A stretch of DNA of 64,000 nt from positions 765,551-829,550 of the forward strand of contig QEOQ01000122.1 in NCBI GenBank assembly GCA_010279815.1. Reading direction: 5' to 3'. Under the pieces are notes generated by a model, which was not told the origin of the DNA, did no database searches, and saw only the letters and a program-made list of their open reading frames with translations. Position numbers and translations under genes: made by a program. Source of the stretch: Brachionus plicatilis (lineage: Eukaryota > Rotifera > Eurotatoria > Ploima > Brachionidae). This document shows positions 11,183-22,633 of this stretch, piece by piece (the stretch's first letter is position 1; each line of letters opens with the position of its first letter).

Positions 11183-11863
11183 ATGTATCTGAGGCTTATT
11201 TGGGTGTTTATATCGCTTACTAATGGGTTAAACAGCGAGCTTACTATGAAGGATATGAATTCCAGAAGTTTTATCTCTCAAAATTTGCCCGATCTTCTTT
11301 ATTATTGCTCTTCGCATCTGAACCAAAAACCGGTAAATTGGATTCTGCGTCATAAAAAATGCTACAATTTCGAGCAAATTGAAGCAAACTACCCATCTAG
11401 CTTAAAACTTTGCTCTACTACACCGTTCTCTTCCATTAATCATTTACTGCACAAGAATGAGTTTGACGTGCTTAAGAAAGAGATTGATTTCTATGAGCTC
11501 TATCCAAATCAATCTGAATTTAGAATATGGCTCGCTGATAATGAATATGCCGATCATCTATGCTCGAATAAATCATTCGCGCCCATAGTACAATTTAATG
11601 GATCATCATGCCGGACGGGCTGTTTGGGATGTGCTTTGCGCTCTGAAAAGGCATTTTACACCTGTGTCAAGAACTCTGAATGGAAGGTTCCCTTCAATTC
11701 TTACTGCAATACCATGAACCTGAGCCAATATCAGCTAGGCGCCAATCTTTTCTATCAGACAAATGAACAGATCTACGTGTGCCAGGGCGACCTAAAGTGT
11801 ATCGAAAGCTCTTGTTTGTGTGAGCCCAACAAGAATTTTATCAATAGCTACCACTGTGTGTAA
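11183..11863 (+). CDS. Secreted Cys-rich protein, unknown
   Basis: Single-exon 226-aa ORF with an ATG start and a hydrophobic N-terminus (MYLRLIWVFISLTNGLNS) that reads as a signal peptide. The mature part has about 18 cysteines, several in a C-terminal CxxxCxxCxL and CLCEP pattern, plus potential N-glycosylation sites (NQS, NKS, NGS, NLS). The middle (CYNFEQIE ... LCSTTPFSSINH ... EFRIWLADN) is loosely like a C-type-lectin fold, with a Cys, a hydrophobic stretch and a W-L-x-D segment; this is a weak resemblance only. An AATAAA signal follows at 11903-11908. G+C is clearly above the flanks. I do not recognise the family. Confidence 0.75.
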   Translation: MYLRLIWVFISLTNGLNSELTMKDMNSRSFISQNLPDLLYYCSSHLNQKPVNWILRHKKCYNFEQIEANYPSSLKLCSTTPFSSINHLLHKNEFDVLKKEIDFYELYPNQSEFRIWLADNEYADHLCSNKSFAPIVQFNGSSCRTGCLGCALRSEKAFYTCVKNSEWKVPFNSYCNTMNLSQYQLGANLFYQTNEQIYVCQGDLKCIESSCLCEPNKNFINSYHCV

Positions 11864-13901
11864 ACGTGTCTATGCTAATTTTATGTTACCCAGTGTCTTA
11901 GAAATAAATCTTTAGCTCGTATTTATCTTTTATTCAGTTAGTTATTTTTATCATTAATCATTCTCATTTTTAACCCTCAATTTTTAATTGATATAAAATT
12001 TATTTTGTTTTTAAATGTGAAAAATTTAAGCTTAATTTTTAATTTTTTTTGCATTTAACAAATTAAAAATTAGCTCAAAGTGAAATTTGGTACAAAAGAA
12101 TCGAAAAGAAAAGATCATAAGTTCAGAATTCGCCAAATTTAACACTGATTTAATTTTGGCCAAAAACCAATTGATAAAATTTTTTTGCCTTTAATAAAAT
12201 TTTTAGCTTATTTAGTGAACAAAAACGAATTTGGACAAAAATAATAAAAAAAATTTGATCAGAGAATTCAAAAAAATTAAAATTTTTAAGCTTTTACCAA
12301 ATTTTATGATCAAAAATTTTGTTGTATTGATCATAAAATCAGTTAAATAATATGACCAGTGGATTACAAAGTTAACAAGCTCAAAAATTTTTGATGCAAT
12401 CAGAAAAAATATTTATTCCTTTTTTTTTATTTTTTTTATCAGATTTTTAAAAACAAAAAAAAAGCATTTTAAAAAAATTACTTATAAATAAAAAAATATA
12501 TTTGTGAACAAAAATGTGTTAAGCATATATTTAATTTATATTTTTGAAAAATAGAAACATAGCACTTTTTAAATTAAAAATAGTTTAACATTAAAATTAA
12601 TTGTTTTTTGCTATTTTATCTTTTTTTTTCAATTTAAAAACCCTCATGAGGTAATAAATGTAATAGAATGAAAATAATTTTACCTGAGTTTTAAAGTTTT
12701 GACAAAACTATTTTTTACTTATTGGTACTAAATTCACTAGCCAAAGTTTTTAAATTATTCAAATTTATAAATTGGATCTTTAAAGATTTCTAATCTTTTT
12801 AGAAAGAGATTATTTTTGCTCGCTTAATTTTATAAATAAAATCACAACAAAAAAAGATAAAGTTCTGAATTTTTAACTTTCATTAATCAAATTCTTTTAT
12901 TACTTTAATCTTTTAATATTGCTATTTCGATTAAAAAATGTGTTTTAATCACATCTTTAGTTAGAATTTGTAAAAATCTTATCTTCCTTAGTAGCTCTTT
13001 ACTTTTGAATTTTTTATATTTAGAAAAAAGTTTAAAAAAATTATGTATTTTAATAAATACTATATATAGAAAAAAAAATTTAATTCTATGATCAATTAAC
13101 TAACATAAAAAAGTACAAGTATCACAATTTTAAAACTTCAATATTATTAACAAACAATTTGTAGGAATAAAAAATTAAATTGGTCTTATTACTTTTTATA
13201 ATTGATTATTATTGAATAATTTGAATAAAATTTAGTAAATATAGTTGTTGTTTGTCGATCTCAATTTGATCGAACTAACTCAATTGATTTTATCTTGATC
13301 AATTATTTTGATATCTGTTTCAATAACTTAAATAAATACCTCGATTATTTTTTTAAATTACTTGAATAATTTATTTGTTCTTTTTAAAACATAAGTTTTT
13401 TTATTTTAAAATTGATCGATGATTGACGTCAAAAAATTTTATGCTTTATTTCCTTTAATAAATTTTCTGAAATTAAATCAGTCATTTTTGTAAAAAAGAC
13501 AACTTAATTAAATTGGTATAAATAGAAAAATAAACTTTCTATATTTTTATTTAATAATATTTTTTAATTGATAAATTATTGACTTCTTTTTTCTTAAAAA
13601 TAATAATTTTATTCATAATTCTATTCTGAAGAGGGCCATTTAGATTAAGCAAATGAAATTTTGAAAATTTATTTCCCTAAATGATCACCCAAAATTTAAA
13701 GCAAATACTACAATTTTTGATTAAAAAAATAAAAAAATTAATATTTTCAATCTAAATTTTGAATTTGAATTTAAATTTCAACAAAAAATAGCACACACTT
13801 TTAAGCTGATTTTTCCCTGATTTTTTGTCATAATTTAAAAAAAAATCAAAATTTCAAAAAGTTAACTTATTTAAGATTAATTGAATTTTTTGGTAAAAAA
13901 A
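11864..13901. other. Intergenic, nothing recognised
   Basis: About 2 kb of AT-rich sequence with homopolymer runs. No ORF, TIR element or RNA gene could be supported. Confidence 0.5.
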
Positions 13902-14510
13902 ATGCAAAAACTGCTCAAAGTGTACGTGGCCTCGGGCGTGCTGTTCGGGGGCGGATACTACCTATACAAAATGAATTATAGCTCATGTAAGTATCACCTT
14001 TTTTAATATAATCTGGTGTTTACACACTAAATAGCCAAGATAAGCAAACAAAACTACTATACAGATGCCATTGAACTGCTGAATGGCTACAAGCCGGCCG
14101 TGGATACGCTGGGTGGACGCATAAAAGTGGAAAAGTTTGACGAGTCAGACATCTTTAATGATATTCAGGAAAAAGAAGCTAAGGTAAGTTTTGCTATCTT
14201 TAATAAACTCTTAATTTTTAAATTTCTTAAAGATAAAAATCTTGGTTAAAGGCGACAAAAAGATGGCGGAATTTTTCGTATATGCATCACGCCAAGAGTC
14301 TGATCCCAAGTGAGTTTTAATTTTTCTCAAAATTTCACGCAATCTAAATCGATTGTGTTATCTAGCTGGAGTATAGATACACTTGAGATAAAGTATCGTG
14401 GATCGGCGAACAAGTTCAAAATATTCGATCGAAGTATCATAAATAATTCAACTAATTCAATCATCCCCACTCATACTAGTTCTAATTCTGCTGCATCGAG
14501 CAAATCCTGA
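13902..14510 (+). CDS. COA1: COA1 (MITRAC15) cytochrome c oxidase assembly factor
   Basis: Mitochondrial inner-membrane protein acting early in complex IV (and complex I) assembly. Four exons give 151 aa: 13902-13986, 14035-14183, 14233-14309 and 14366-14510, with GT-AG introns of 48, 49 and 56 bp. The N-terminus has a Lys-rich start and one membrane segment (VYVASGVLFGGGYYLY). It is followed by the soluble COA1/TIM21-like domain: YYTDAIELLNGYKPAVDTLG, then AKIKILVKGDKKMAEFFVYAS, then NWSIDTLEIKY, each aligning to the matching stretch of vertebrate COA1, whose length (about 146 aa) is almost the same. The tail is Ser/Thr/Asn-rich. The assignment rests on remembered family features, not on a search. 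Confidence 0.8.
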
Positions 14511-15059
14511 TTATTCTTATAAAATTTAATTATTTTCATTTCTTGTATAGTTGCTTAAACTACCTTAGCTTCTATCTATCATTTTTATTAATAAAAATAA
14601 TCTTTGCTTTAAAGAAATTTGTTTTTGGTTTATTTATTTGTTTAAAGTATGATTTTAAAGAAAATTAATGCAAAAAATTTTAAACTAATAAAACAAAACA
14701 GGGCAATTCTTGCCTATAATTAAGAAGATAATTCAAGGAAATCAAGCTTTAGATTGATTCGGAAGCATTTGAATCAGAAATTTATGGCTTCAAAATTATA
14801 AATAAATAAGTTTTATTCAAAATTTAATAATATAAAAAGACGGAGAAAAATTGAGATGGTAATTTATGATTGTTTAATTTGAACAAGATTTAAAGATATA
14901 TCTTATAAATTTGGACTGCAATTAATGTGCTAAAATTAAAATTAAAAAATTTAAAAAATTTTTTTTCTAGATCATGAAACGTAATATAATGTAATCTCTA
15001 TTTTTTCTCTTTCAATAAAAAATCGGAACTGTAATAATAGTCAAGTGTTAACATTTTTT
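14511..15059. other. COA1 3' flank
   Basis: 3' UTR with AATAAA-like signals near 14590, then AT-rich spacer. Nothing else seen. Confidence 0.4.
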
Positions 15060-16360
15060 CAATCTATTTTTTTGGACATCTTGAAGTTGATGATCAATTC
15101 AAAAAATTTATCTTTAGAAATTAAAATTAATCTTTAAATTATTTAAATAATTTTAATGTAACATGCTTTACATTTAATGTAGATTTAAAAAATAAAAATT
15201 ACCTTAAAAAAATTTTTTTCAATCCATTGCTAAAATCGATTTGTATTTTTAAATGTATTGACTGATTTTTTGTAAAGTTTAATTAATTTTTTTTTTCTCA
15301 ATAGTAATTCAAAATTAAATTTAAAATTCATATAATAAATTCCATATAAGTTAAAAATTAAAATAAACTTTGCAAAAAATCAGTTACCATTTTCAAATTT
15401 AATAAAAACTCAGATGACGAAAAATGCGTGAGTTACATCAAGCACCTTATGAAAGTGAAATAAAGAAACATGATTGATAAAAAAATTTTATAAAGATTAA
15501 TTTTTTGATAACGGTATTACTTATAGTGATAGAGAAAAACAGTGCTTGGTCAATCATCAATTTTTTTAATTTAATTTTTATCAAAAAAATTTTTTACTTT
15601 TTTTACCATTTCAGAAAAATTTTTTTACGTAAATTTACGTAGTAAAATTTAGTTAATTTTTTTTTTATTAGAAATTCAATGGATTTTTTGAATGTTGCAA
15701 ATTTTTTGAAAAATTATGAAAAATTGGTCAATTTTTTGGCCTTTTTGTTTTATTTTTACGTAAATTTTCGTAAAATTATGTAAAAAACACAAATGTCAAA
15801 TCACTAATGTAAATTAAAAAACGATTTTATCAATGGATTGAGAAAATGTTTTTTCAAATTTTTTTGTTTTTTAAACAGACTTGTGCGTAAGTCAAAAAAT
15901 AAAGTCATTTTTAAGTCATTTTTTGGTTAAGTCAAAGATTTGACTTGACTTAAGATTTTTTTTTTTAAAGTTAAGTCATTTGACTTGACTTGACTTAGAA
16001 TGACTTGAATTTCAAAAAATTTAATTTGTGTTTTCGAAGGAATTTGATAAAAAAATCTTCTAATTAATTTTCTAATATTTACAACATTAAAATTTAAAGA
16101 ATCATAATTAGGATTGGATGCTTGTTACCCGTTTTATATTGACTTTCCCAAAAAAAAATCAAGTCATTCTAAGTCAAGTCAAGTCAAATGACTTAACTTT
16201 GACTTTGACTTAGTGACTTAAGCACAAGTCTGTTTTTAAATCTACATAACATGTTAATCATGTTAAATTAAAATTATTTAAATTAAATCAAAGATTTATT
16301 TGAATTTCTAAAGATAAACTTTTTGAATTGAGTGTGTCCTTCAAGATACCTTTTTTTGTA
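15060..16360. mobile_element. Foldback element split by a nested MITE
   Basis: The left arm (about 15060-15260) pairs with a right arm that is broken in two (about 15800-15875 and 16233-16360). Examples are CATCTTGAAG/ATCTTGAAGG, CAATTCAAAAA, TTTATCTTTAGAAATT, ATGTAGATTTAAAAA and CAATCCATTG(C/A)TAAAATCG. The interior carries TTTTACGTAAATTTACGTA motifs. No ORF. Confidence 0.75.
15876..16232. mobile_element. MITE with CAGACTTGTGC termini
   Basis: The 357-bp element has terminal inverted repeats CAGACTTGTGC(G/T)TAAGTCA and an interior of TGACTTGACTT repeats on both strands. It sits in the right arm of the foldback element, flanked by a T/A-rich sequence (TTTAAA) probably duplicated on insertion. 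Another copy starts at 39757 with the same terminus. Confidence 0.8.
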
Positions 16361-17107
16361 AGTTTTCAAAAATATTTTTTAATAAAAAATGAAATAGACT
16401 ATGAATTTGTGAATTCTTGAACAAAGAAACGTAAAAAAATTTTGAAACTCGATAACTTTTTTATACTTTGTGCTAATAATAAAGAAAAATAAATGAAATT
16501 TTATTATTTAAAATAAAAAATTTAATTAAATTTTAAAATTGACGCATAACTTGAATTTTTCATTACAATTAAGTTTATGTAGGTTCGAATTAAAGCTATG
16601 GTGTTTATTTTGTGATCAAGAGATCAATGTTGAAATTGTATATATTTAAGTTTTTAATGTTTGATAATATTAACTTAATTTTTACAGATTTTGTAAAGAT
16701 AATTAAAAAATTTTGATTTAAACATTAATATGTTAAATATTTACAGCTATTTTTTTCATATTCAATTAAACCAAATTTAAATTTTTTTCTTTTTATTAAA
16801 AATGTGTTAAATTTAAATTTTATTTTGATTAATTGAAGTGTAAATGTATCTTTTATGAACAGGGGCACTAGCCTGTTGATTTAAACCTTGAAACTCGAAA
16901 AAAAATGCCATTTTAATCAAAATTTGAAAGAAAAACTTCTAGTAATTTATTTCATTTAAAAAAAATAATTATTTTAATATTTTACAAACAATAATTTTTT
17001 TGCTAATACAAATATTTTATCAAAAATTCCTAAAACCCTTTTAATTACTATTTTAAAAAGCATCCAAAGCCATTACCATTATCCTCACAGATCAATCATT
17101 CTATTGC
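16361..17107. other. Spacer and 3' region of the LRR gene
   Basis: Apart from the LINE fragment, AT-rich sequence. The minus-strand LRR transcript probably ends here (AATAAA-type signals on the minus strand near 16950). Confidence 0.35.
16605..16895 (+). mobile_element. 3'-end fragment of the LINE family at 1164
   Basis: TTTGTGATCAAGAGATCAAT and the following bases match the last part of the RT gene at 2770-2860, and the fragment ends with GGGCACTAGCCTGTTGATT as at 3030. It is a heavily 5'-truncated and diverged copy. Confidence 0.75.
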
Positions 17108-18790
17108 TCAAGATAAACACAATATTTTGATCAATATGACAGACAATATAAAGTCCGCAATTATCAAACAAGTCAAAATTAGGTCCAAGAGGCCTTTCTG
17201 GTTGCTAGTGACCATGATGAGCTGCTCCACTCTTTTGGCGTGCAATTCACAATCTGTATCTTCACTGTACTTGCATTCAGATTCGTTGTATGCATAAGCA
17301 TTTTTGTCATAGACAATTTCAGGATCCACCTGATCTCCTATTTGAAGCTGTTTCAAGCAGCCAATTTTTTGAATGTCAAGCCGAGTTGCACTCAAATTGA
17401 TGGAATTTATCTTCAAATTGTTCCATATATTTTGGCCTAAAAAGCAAAATATTTCATCGTACACCTTCCTGAGGTAGTTGTTGCGTGACAAGTCAAGTTT
17501 TTTTATGAGCGGATTTCGCCTAGTGTTTTTAATTCCATTGAAATTCATGTAAAATGTGTCAAAATCCACTGTTGATTGATTAGTAAAAGATATTAGTTCT
17601 ATCGTTTGAACCTGGCACTTAATCACTGGTATCTTGGTCAATTTGTTGTTATCCAAATAAATGGTTAAACTTGGCAGGTCTTTGCTGGATTTAAGCACTA
17701 AATACTCTAATGAGCTCATTAAATTATAGCTAAGATCGAGAGTAGAAAGAGACAAAATTCTAAGTTCAAAATGTCTAACAGAGAAGAGCCTGTTGTTTCT
17801 TAGATTCAGAGTGTTTAGTTTGGGACAGCCGTCGAAAAAATTTGGATCTACATACTCAATCAAATTGTCACTTAGGTCTATTATTGAAATCTTGGGCGGA
17901 TACATTGTCACATCAGTTTTTTGTAAAATTTTTAAAAAATTTCTTCTAAAATATATCTCAGTTAGGCCCTCAATTTTGCGGTAGGACACATGTTCTCTCA
18001 AGCCCATGTTCCTTTGGTCAAATGATATTCTTTCGACTCTTGCCTGGTTGATTGCGCCCCAACTTAAATTAAAATTTTGGTCAATTGTAACAATTATATC
18101 ACTAAAAATGGTTAAATTAAAAGTGTCCAAATAAACTGTAGCTTTTGCTTTGTGCAAATTGGGCCACACTTCCGTATTAGTGTTGGAAATGTTAATGCAC
18201 AGGTGTCTTGAAAAAGGATTTATTTTTAAATCTATCTTGTCCAGCGTGTTGTTCGCTAGACTTAATTTAAATTGCCAATTTTCTTCGAAATCAACCAAAT
18301 TGAATTTTAAATCTATTGTTTTCAAATAGTTACTACTTATATCTAGGTAGCTAAGTGAATTCATGTGGGAGAAAGAATGTTTGAATAAATGCCGGATCTC
18401 ATTGTGACTCAAATCAATATAGACTAAATAAGAAGAGAATATGCACCTAAAACTGCTTAGGCTACTATTAGAAAGGATCAAGACTCTTAAATATGTATAT
18501 TTAGTTTCATTACAAAATTCAACTAAGTTTACTATATTGTTAGTTTGTAGATAAAAGTAGCATTTGTGATGTGGAATTCTTTTAACATGAAAAAATCTAT
18601 AATTGCACACGGTTATGGAATTGGAGTCGTCATTAAACTGAAATTTCCAATCAGGTTCAGGCTTTCGGTTCAAGTATTCCCATTGAATTTGAAATGCTTT
18701 CTTGAAAGAATTTTCATCCCAATTTTTACCAGTAACTGGACTTGACCATATTAGGATAAAAATTAGTAGCAAGTTTTCTATTTGTGTCAT
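17108..18790 (-). CDS. Leucine-rich-repeat type I membrane protein
   Basis: Intronless 560-aa ORF. A signal peptide (MTQIENLLLIFILIWSSPVTG) leads an extracellular region with several degenerate LRRs. Clear units include LVYIDLSHNEIRHLFKHSF, LSYLDISSNYLKTID, ISIIDLSDNLIEYVDPNFF, LNTLNLRNNRLFSV, LSTLDLSYNLMSSLEYL and LTIYLDNNKLTKIPV. These are of the typical 22-24-residue extracellular type with atypical stretches between them. Many N-x-S/T sites are present. A C-terminal membrane helix (LLDLILTCLIIADFILSVILIKIL) leaves essentially no cytoplasmic tail. There is therefore no TIR or kinase domain, and it may be an adhesion or decoy-type receptor. The orthologue is not recognised. Confidence 0.85.
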   Translation of the reverse strand: MTQIENLLLIFILIWSSPVTGKNWDENSFKKAFQIQWEYLNRKPEPDWKFQFNDDSNSITVCNYRFFHVKRIPHHKCYFYLQTNNIVNLVEFCNETKYTYLRVLILSNSSLSSFRCIFSSYLVYIDLSHNEIRHLFKHSFSHMNSLSYLDISSNYLKTIDLKFNLVDFEENWQFKLSLANNTLDKIDLKINPFSRHLCINISNTNTEVWPNLHKAKATVYLDTFNLTIFSDIIVTIDQNFNLSWGAINQARVERISFDQRNMGLREHVSYRKIEGLTEIYFRRNFLKILQKTDVTMYPPKISIIDLSDNLIEYVDPNFFDGCPKLNTLNLRNNRLFSVRHFELRILSLSTLDLSYNLMSSLEYLVLKSSKDLPSLTIYLDNNKLTKIPVIKCQVQTIELISFTNQSTVDFDTFYMNFNGIKNTRRNPLIKKLDLSRNNYLRKVYDEIFCFLGQNIWNNLKINSINLSATRLDIQKIGCLKQLQIGDQVDPEIVYDKNAYAYNESECKYSEDTDCELHAKRVEQLIMVTSNQKGLLDLILTCLIIADFILSVILIKILCLS

Positions 18791-18970
18791 TGTTTTATTA
18801 AAAAAAAGACAATTAATTAATTAAAAAATTTATTTCGGTCTCTATGGATCTATTCGAACCAAATTTGTTGCCAAAAATTGAAAACTCGATTGAATTTTAT
18901 ATTTTTTCACATTCCATTTTTAAAGGTTTATCTTGAATTTTGTTTGTAGGGTTCAGAAAATGCAAAAGGT

Positions 18971-19278
18971 GGCAGTGTGAAATTTTAGTACAAAAATTAC
19001 AGTGCAAAAAGTAGAAACTTTATAATTTCTTTTCTAATTGTGCAAAAATGGTTCTGCAAAAAGTACAATATTGTACAAATTTGTACAAAAGAATTACAAG
19101 CTCTGCAAAAACTCGGCAATTTTCTGTAAGATGCACACCATCAAAAAATCCTTGATTAAACTCTGCAATAAATTGCAGAGTTTTTGCAGAGCTTGTAATT
19201 CTTTTGTACAAATTTGTACAATATTGTACTTTTTGCAGAACCATTTCTGTAATTTTTGTACTAAAATTTCACAATGCC
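18971..19278. mobile_element. Palindromic MITE with 8-bp target duplication
   Basis: Termini GGCAGTGTGAAATTTTAGTAC and GTACTAAAATTTCACAATGCC. Flanking direct repeats CAAAAGGT at 18963-18970 and 19279-19286. The left arm carries about 47 bp missing from the right arm. The palindrome includes the shared block CAATATTGTACAAATTTGTAC. hAT-type by duplication length. The apparent ORFs here are artefacts of the palindrome. Confidence 0.85.
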
Positions 19279-19286
19279 CAAAAGGT

Positions 19287-21411
19287 CCACTCTATCTTTG
19301 GATTCGATTTTCGACCTCAAATTCGTAATCTTCATATGTGGAAACCTCAAAGTGCCAATTTCTTAGGGGAGGTCGAAAAAAAAGTTTTTTTCGCCTGCAT
19401 AGGCTCAAAGGTTTCATTGATTTTGCCAAAGTATTCTTTAGTTAGATGCATACATCTTCACCAAAAGTATAAAAAACATGCCAAAGCCACATATGACCTG
19501 AAAGAGCGTAAAATTTTCTACTAGAAAATGATATTTTTATATTACAAAAAAATTCATCTTAGAAATTTATTCAAAAAAAGCCCAAAATTAACAAGTTTTT
19601 TTGTCTCTAGTCCCAAGGGATGCCCATAACCACCGATTATTTTTGCAAATACTGAAACAAGAGAAAATTTCCAACAAATCATTCAATGCTGATTTGCTAC
19701 ATGGTTTTTACCAAATTTTACGTAAAATATTGTAAGTATTTGTAAAATTAAAAAAAAGGCAAAAAAGTTTGAAAAAATGCAAATTTAGTAAAATTTTTAA
19801 TTTTTTAAATTTTTGCTTTTGAAACGATTCAAAAATTATTTTTTTAAAATTTTACTTTTTTTTACGTAAATTTACGTAAAATTCAATTTTAACAAAGGTA
19901 AAAAATGGTAAAATTTGAGAAAATTTATTAAATTTACTAATTTTAATCATCTAATTTGGTAATTTGGTTTATTTTAGTTTTTTTGTTTATCCATCTTAAG
20001 AAATTTTGTGCTCTATTCCAAGCTTCTTTAAAATTAGAATTCCTCGGCACAAAGTCAACCAATGTTCCTTTAAAAGAATTTTTAATAAACTGGTTTATTG
20101 ATCAACTTTTTTTAAATTTACTTTTTGTCTCTAATATTATTTCAGGGCAAGCTAATCTTTCAATGGTGCAACTAAATTTGCTGTAAAAAACTTCCTTTTA
20201 TTGAATGGTTGAGTATAAAAAAAGTTAACTATGTTATTAAGATCTTTAAAGAAAACATGGATTTATTTTATTTTTAATCTTTATTTTTTTATATTTACTC
20301 TGAATTAGCGTAAGCTCGGTACAGAAAACTAATAAATAACAAATTCAAGAGTCGGAACATTATTATAAAACTCAAAGTTCATTTTTAATTAAAATTAAAT
20401 AATTTTTTATTATTTTTTATTAAAACAATTGAGTTGATTTAAAAATAAAATCAATTTTTGTGATTTTTGCATTCAAATAAGGAGGTTTCTTTTTATGCAT
20501 GAATCAAATATTTTATTTTTTCTAATTTCTTTTTATTTTTTTTTAATTCTAACTTAAAATTTCAACTTTTTTCAATTATCAAAAATAAAGTAATTGTTAG
20601 AAATTGTGTCTTCATCCAATGTTTGTGATCGGTCTATTGTGCCTTAAATTCTTTAATTTCTACAAAACTAATCAAACCTTAAAAATTTTATCCAATTTGA
20701 AATTTAGTTTCATTTTTTATTTGAATTTCTATTTTTGTTTTGTTCATTAATTAGCCTCACTTAAAGATAGAATAATAGAATAAAACATTTCCGCAATATT
20801 AGATACCTAAAAAGCGGAATTTCCGCATTCCGCTTTCTTTGTTTAACATATACAGTAGTGTTAAACACATATAGAACTAAATCAAAATAAAGTTACATTT
20901 AGAAGTTTTAATTTATTTGAACCATTTAAAAAGATTTTTAGCTTACTGTAAATGTAAAATAAATTTTTTGCTGAGGACCACTTTAATATTGAGCAAAGAT
21001 CGGATTCAGATTCAAATAATAAATTTTTCTCATCATTAATCGTTTTGATAAACTGGATTACTTATTTAGTAAAAAAATCAAACTTTTTATTGCCAAAAAA
21101 TACAATTTTTTAGGTGATTATAATTATGTTTGAAAAGGTTTTAAATTCTTTTTTGAACTAATTTACTTTTTTTATCACCAAAAAATCTCACTTTTTAAAA
21201 GAATACTTTTTTGAAACAAAATTACTTGCATTAATCAAAATAACTTCTTCCAAACAAAATTACTATTTGAATATAAAATTTTAAAAAATGATAGATGTGG
21301 AAGAGACATTGAATTATTCATGAGTCGAAGATAAGAGTCTATCTGCTAATGAAATGAGCATTGAAATTGACAACAGACAATTGAAAACGACGCTTTGGAA
21401 TCATCAAATAA
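19287..21411. other. Intergenic with repeat traces
   Basis: 19287-19530 is somewhat more G+C-rich and open in one plus frame, but I cannot identify a gene. 19700-19920 has the TTTTACGTAAATTTACGTAAA palindrome seen in other foldbacks. 20310-20340 resembles a retroposon tail (GCTCGGTACAG...AATAAATAAC). A small GCGGAA...TTCCGC inverted repeat is at 20813-20840. Confidence 0.35.
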
Positions 21412-21552
21412 GGACCGTAATAAACTAATACCACAAAAATAGTAAAAAATACCACAATTTTAATAAAACACCCACAATTTTAATAAAACATCCACAATTT
21501 TAATAATTTTTCACACATTTAATACTTTTTCCACTAATTTAATTAAATCGCA

Positions 21553-21826
21553 CTAACAGAAACAATTCAAAATTCAAAACTCCATTCGATTGTATACCCT
21601 CCCTGCCAAGTACATAGCTGAATCTACTTAACAATGTAAATACAAATTATAAAAGAAAAAAAAAAAACAAAAGATTCCAAAATTTTTTTTTTTTTTTTTT
21701 TAAATAATCTAAATTTTGTAAAATTAAAATTGCTAACAAGAGGGCTGAAAAGAAGGATATGCCATTCGGAGCTGCCCTGGAAATTTTCCTTTCCTAAATT
21801 ATCTTTTAAATAAAATAAATAAAATA
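21553..21826 (+). mobile_element. Retroposon inserted in the MULE left TIR
   Basis: 274 bp flanked by a 12-bp direct repeat AATTAAATCGCA (21541-21552 and 21827-21838) that belongs to the interrupted TIR. It contains GGGCTGAAAAGAAGGATATG, shared with the array at 31.8-34.3 kb, then a GGAAA...TTTCC hairpin and an AAATAAAATAAATAAAAT tail. SINE-like or a truncated LINE 3' end. Confidence 0.75.
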
Positions 21827-21993
21827 ATTAAATCGCAACTATTATAGTACTTTTGACACAATTTTAATAAAATGACAATATATTCATTAAAAGTGCCACA
21901 AATTTAGTCAATTATTAATTGATAATTACCGATAAGTTTTTTTCTATTTAATGATAAATTTTTTAAAAAAATATTATCAGAAAATCGAAAAAA

Positions 21994-22633
21994 ATGAGTG
22001 AAACACTACTTAAGGAGAGTGTATTAGAAGATCCAGCCAACCAAACATTAGAAGATGTTGATCAAGATTGGACAGATGTTCTCAAACCAGCTAATGAGAT
22101 TAGAAAAAGGGGGAAAGCAATTACATATGATTTGTTTAAGTCGTTTGAAGATTTTGATGTGATTCTTAAAGAAATCAAAGACGGGACAATCAATGGAAAT
22201 ACTTGGATTTTTAAGAGTCAAGATGGAGATAAGCATCGATTTTATTGCAAATACTTGAAGCATGGATGTCGTGCAGCTTTATATTTACAGTTAACAGACG
22301 GATCAAAAGGTAATTGTTTTATATCAGATGATGAGCATACAAATCATCCAAATGATGAAGAAGATATTCGCAAGATTGATCCAATAATATATCAAAAAAT
22401 AGTTGAATATGAAAATTTTGGTCAAAAACCTGAAGCCATCATAACAAATTTAATAAAAGCTGGCTTGCAACCCCCAAAAAAAAGTTGTTCCTCCAAGTAA
22501 ACGTGTTTGTGTTAGACCAACAACAAGTGCGATGGCTTCCGATATCAAAGATAATGCTAAACTCAAAAATAACTGTAAAACATGCGGCTCATTATTGAAA
22601 AAAAAAATATTTTTATTGTCAAAATACGTGTAA
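21994..22633 (+). pseudogene. Transposon zinc-finger protein, frameshifted
   Basis: ATG at 21994, open for 168 codons to 22500, where an A-run (22489-22494) shifts frame. The coding character continues in other frames to about 22633, ending in a CKTCG...YFYCQNTC zinc knuckle after a second A-run near 22600. The N-terminal part is acidic. The middle has a FLYWCH/WRKY-GCM1-like metal site: W-I-F, YCKYLKHGC (C-x6-C) and EHTNH (H-x2-H). A helical segment follows (IVEYENFGQKPEAIITNLIK) that matches the related protein at 37.2 kb. Such domains bind DNA in MULE and other transposase proteins. No DDE catalytic domain is present. The two poly-A shifts could be mutations or sequencing errors. Confidence 0.65.

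Noticed and set aside
19020..19328. Overlapping ORFs on both strands at the 18971 MITE
   Set aside because: Both are translations of the palindrome; the shared peptide (YCTFCRT) appears in each orientation.
19287..19524. Protein gene suggested by the 106-aa frame after the MITE
   Set aside because: The frame begins inside the MITE and the remainder has no domain, splice sites or codon signature strong enough to call.
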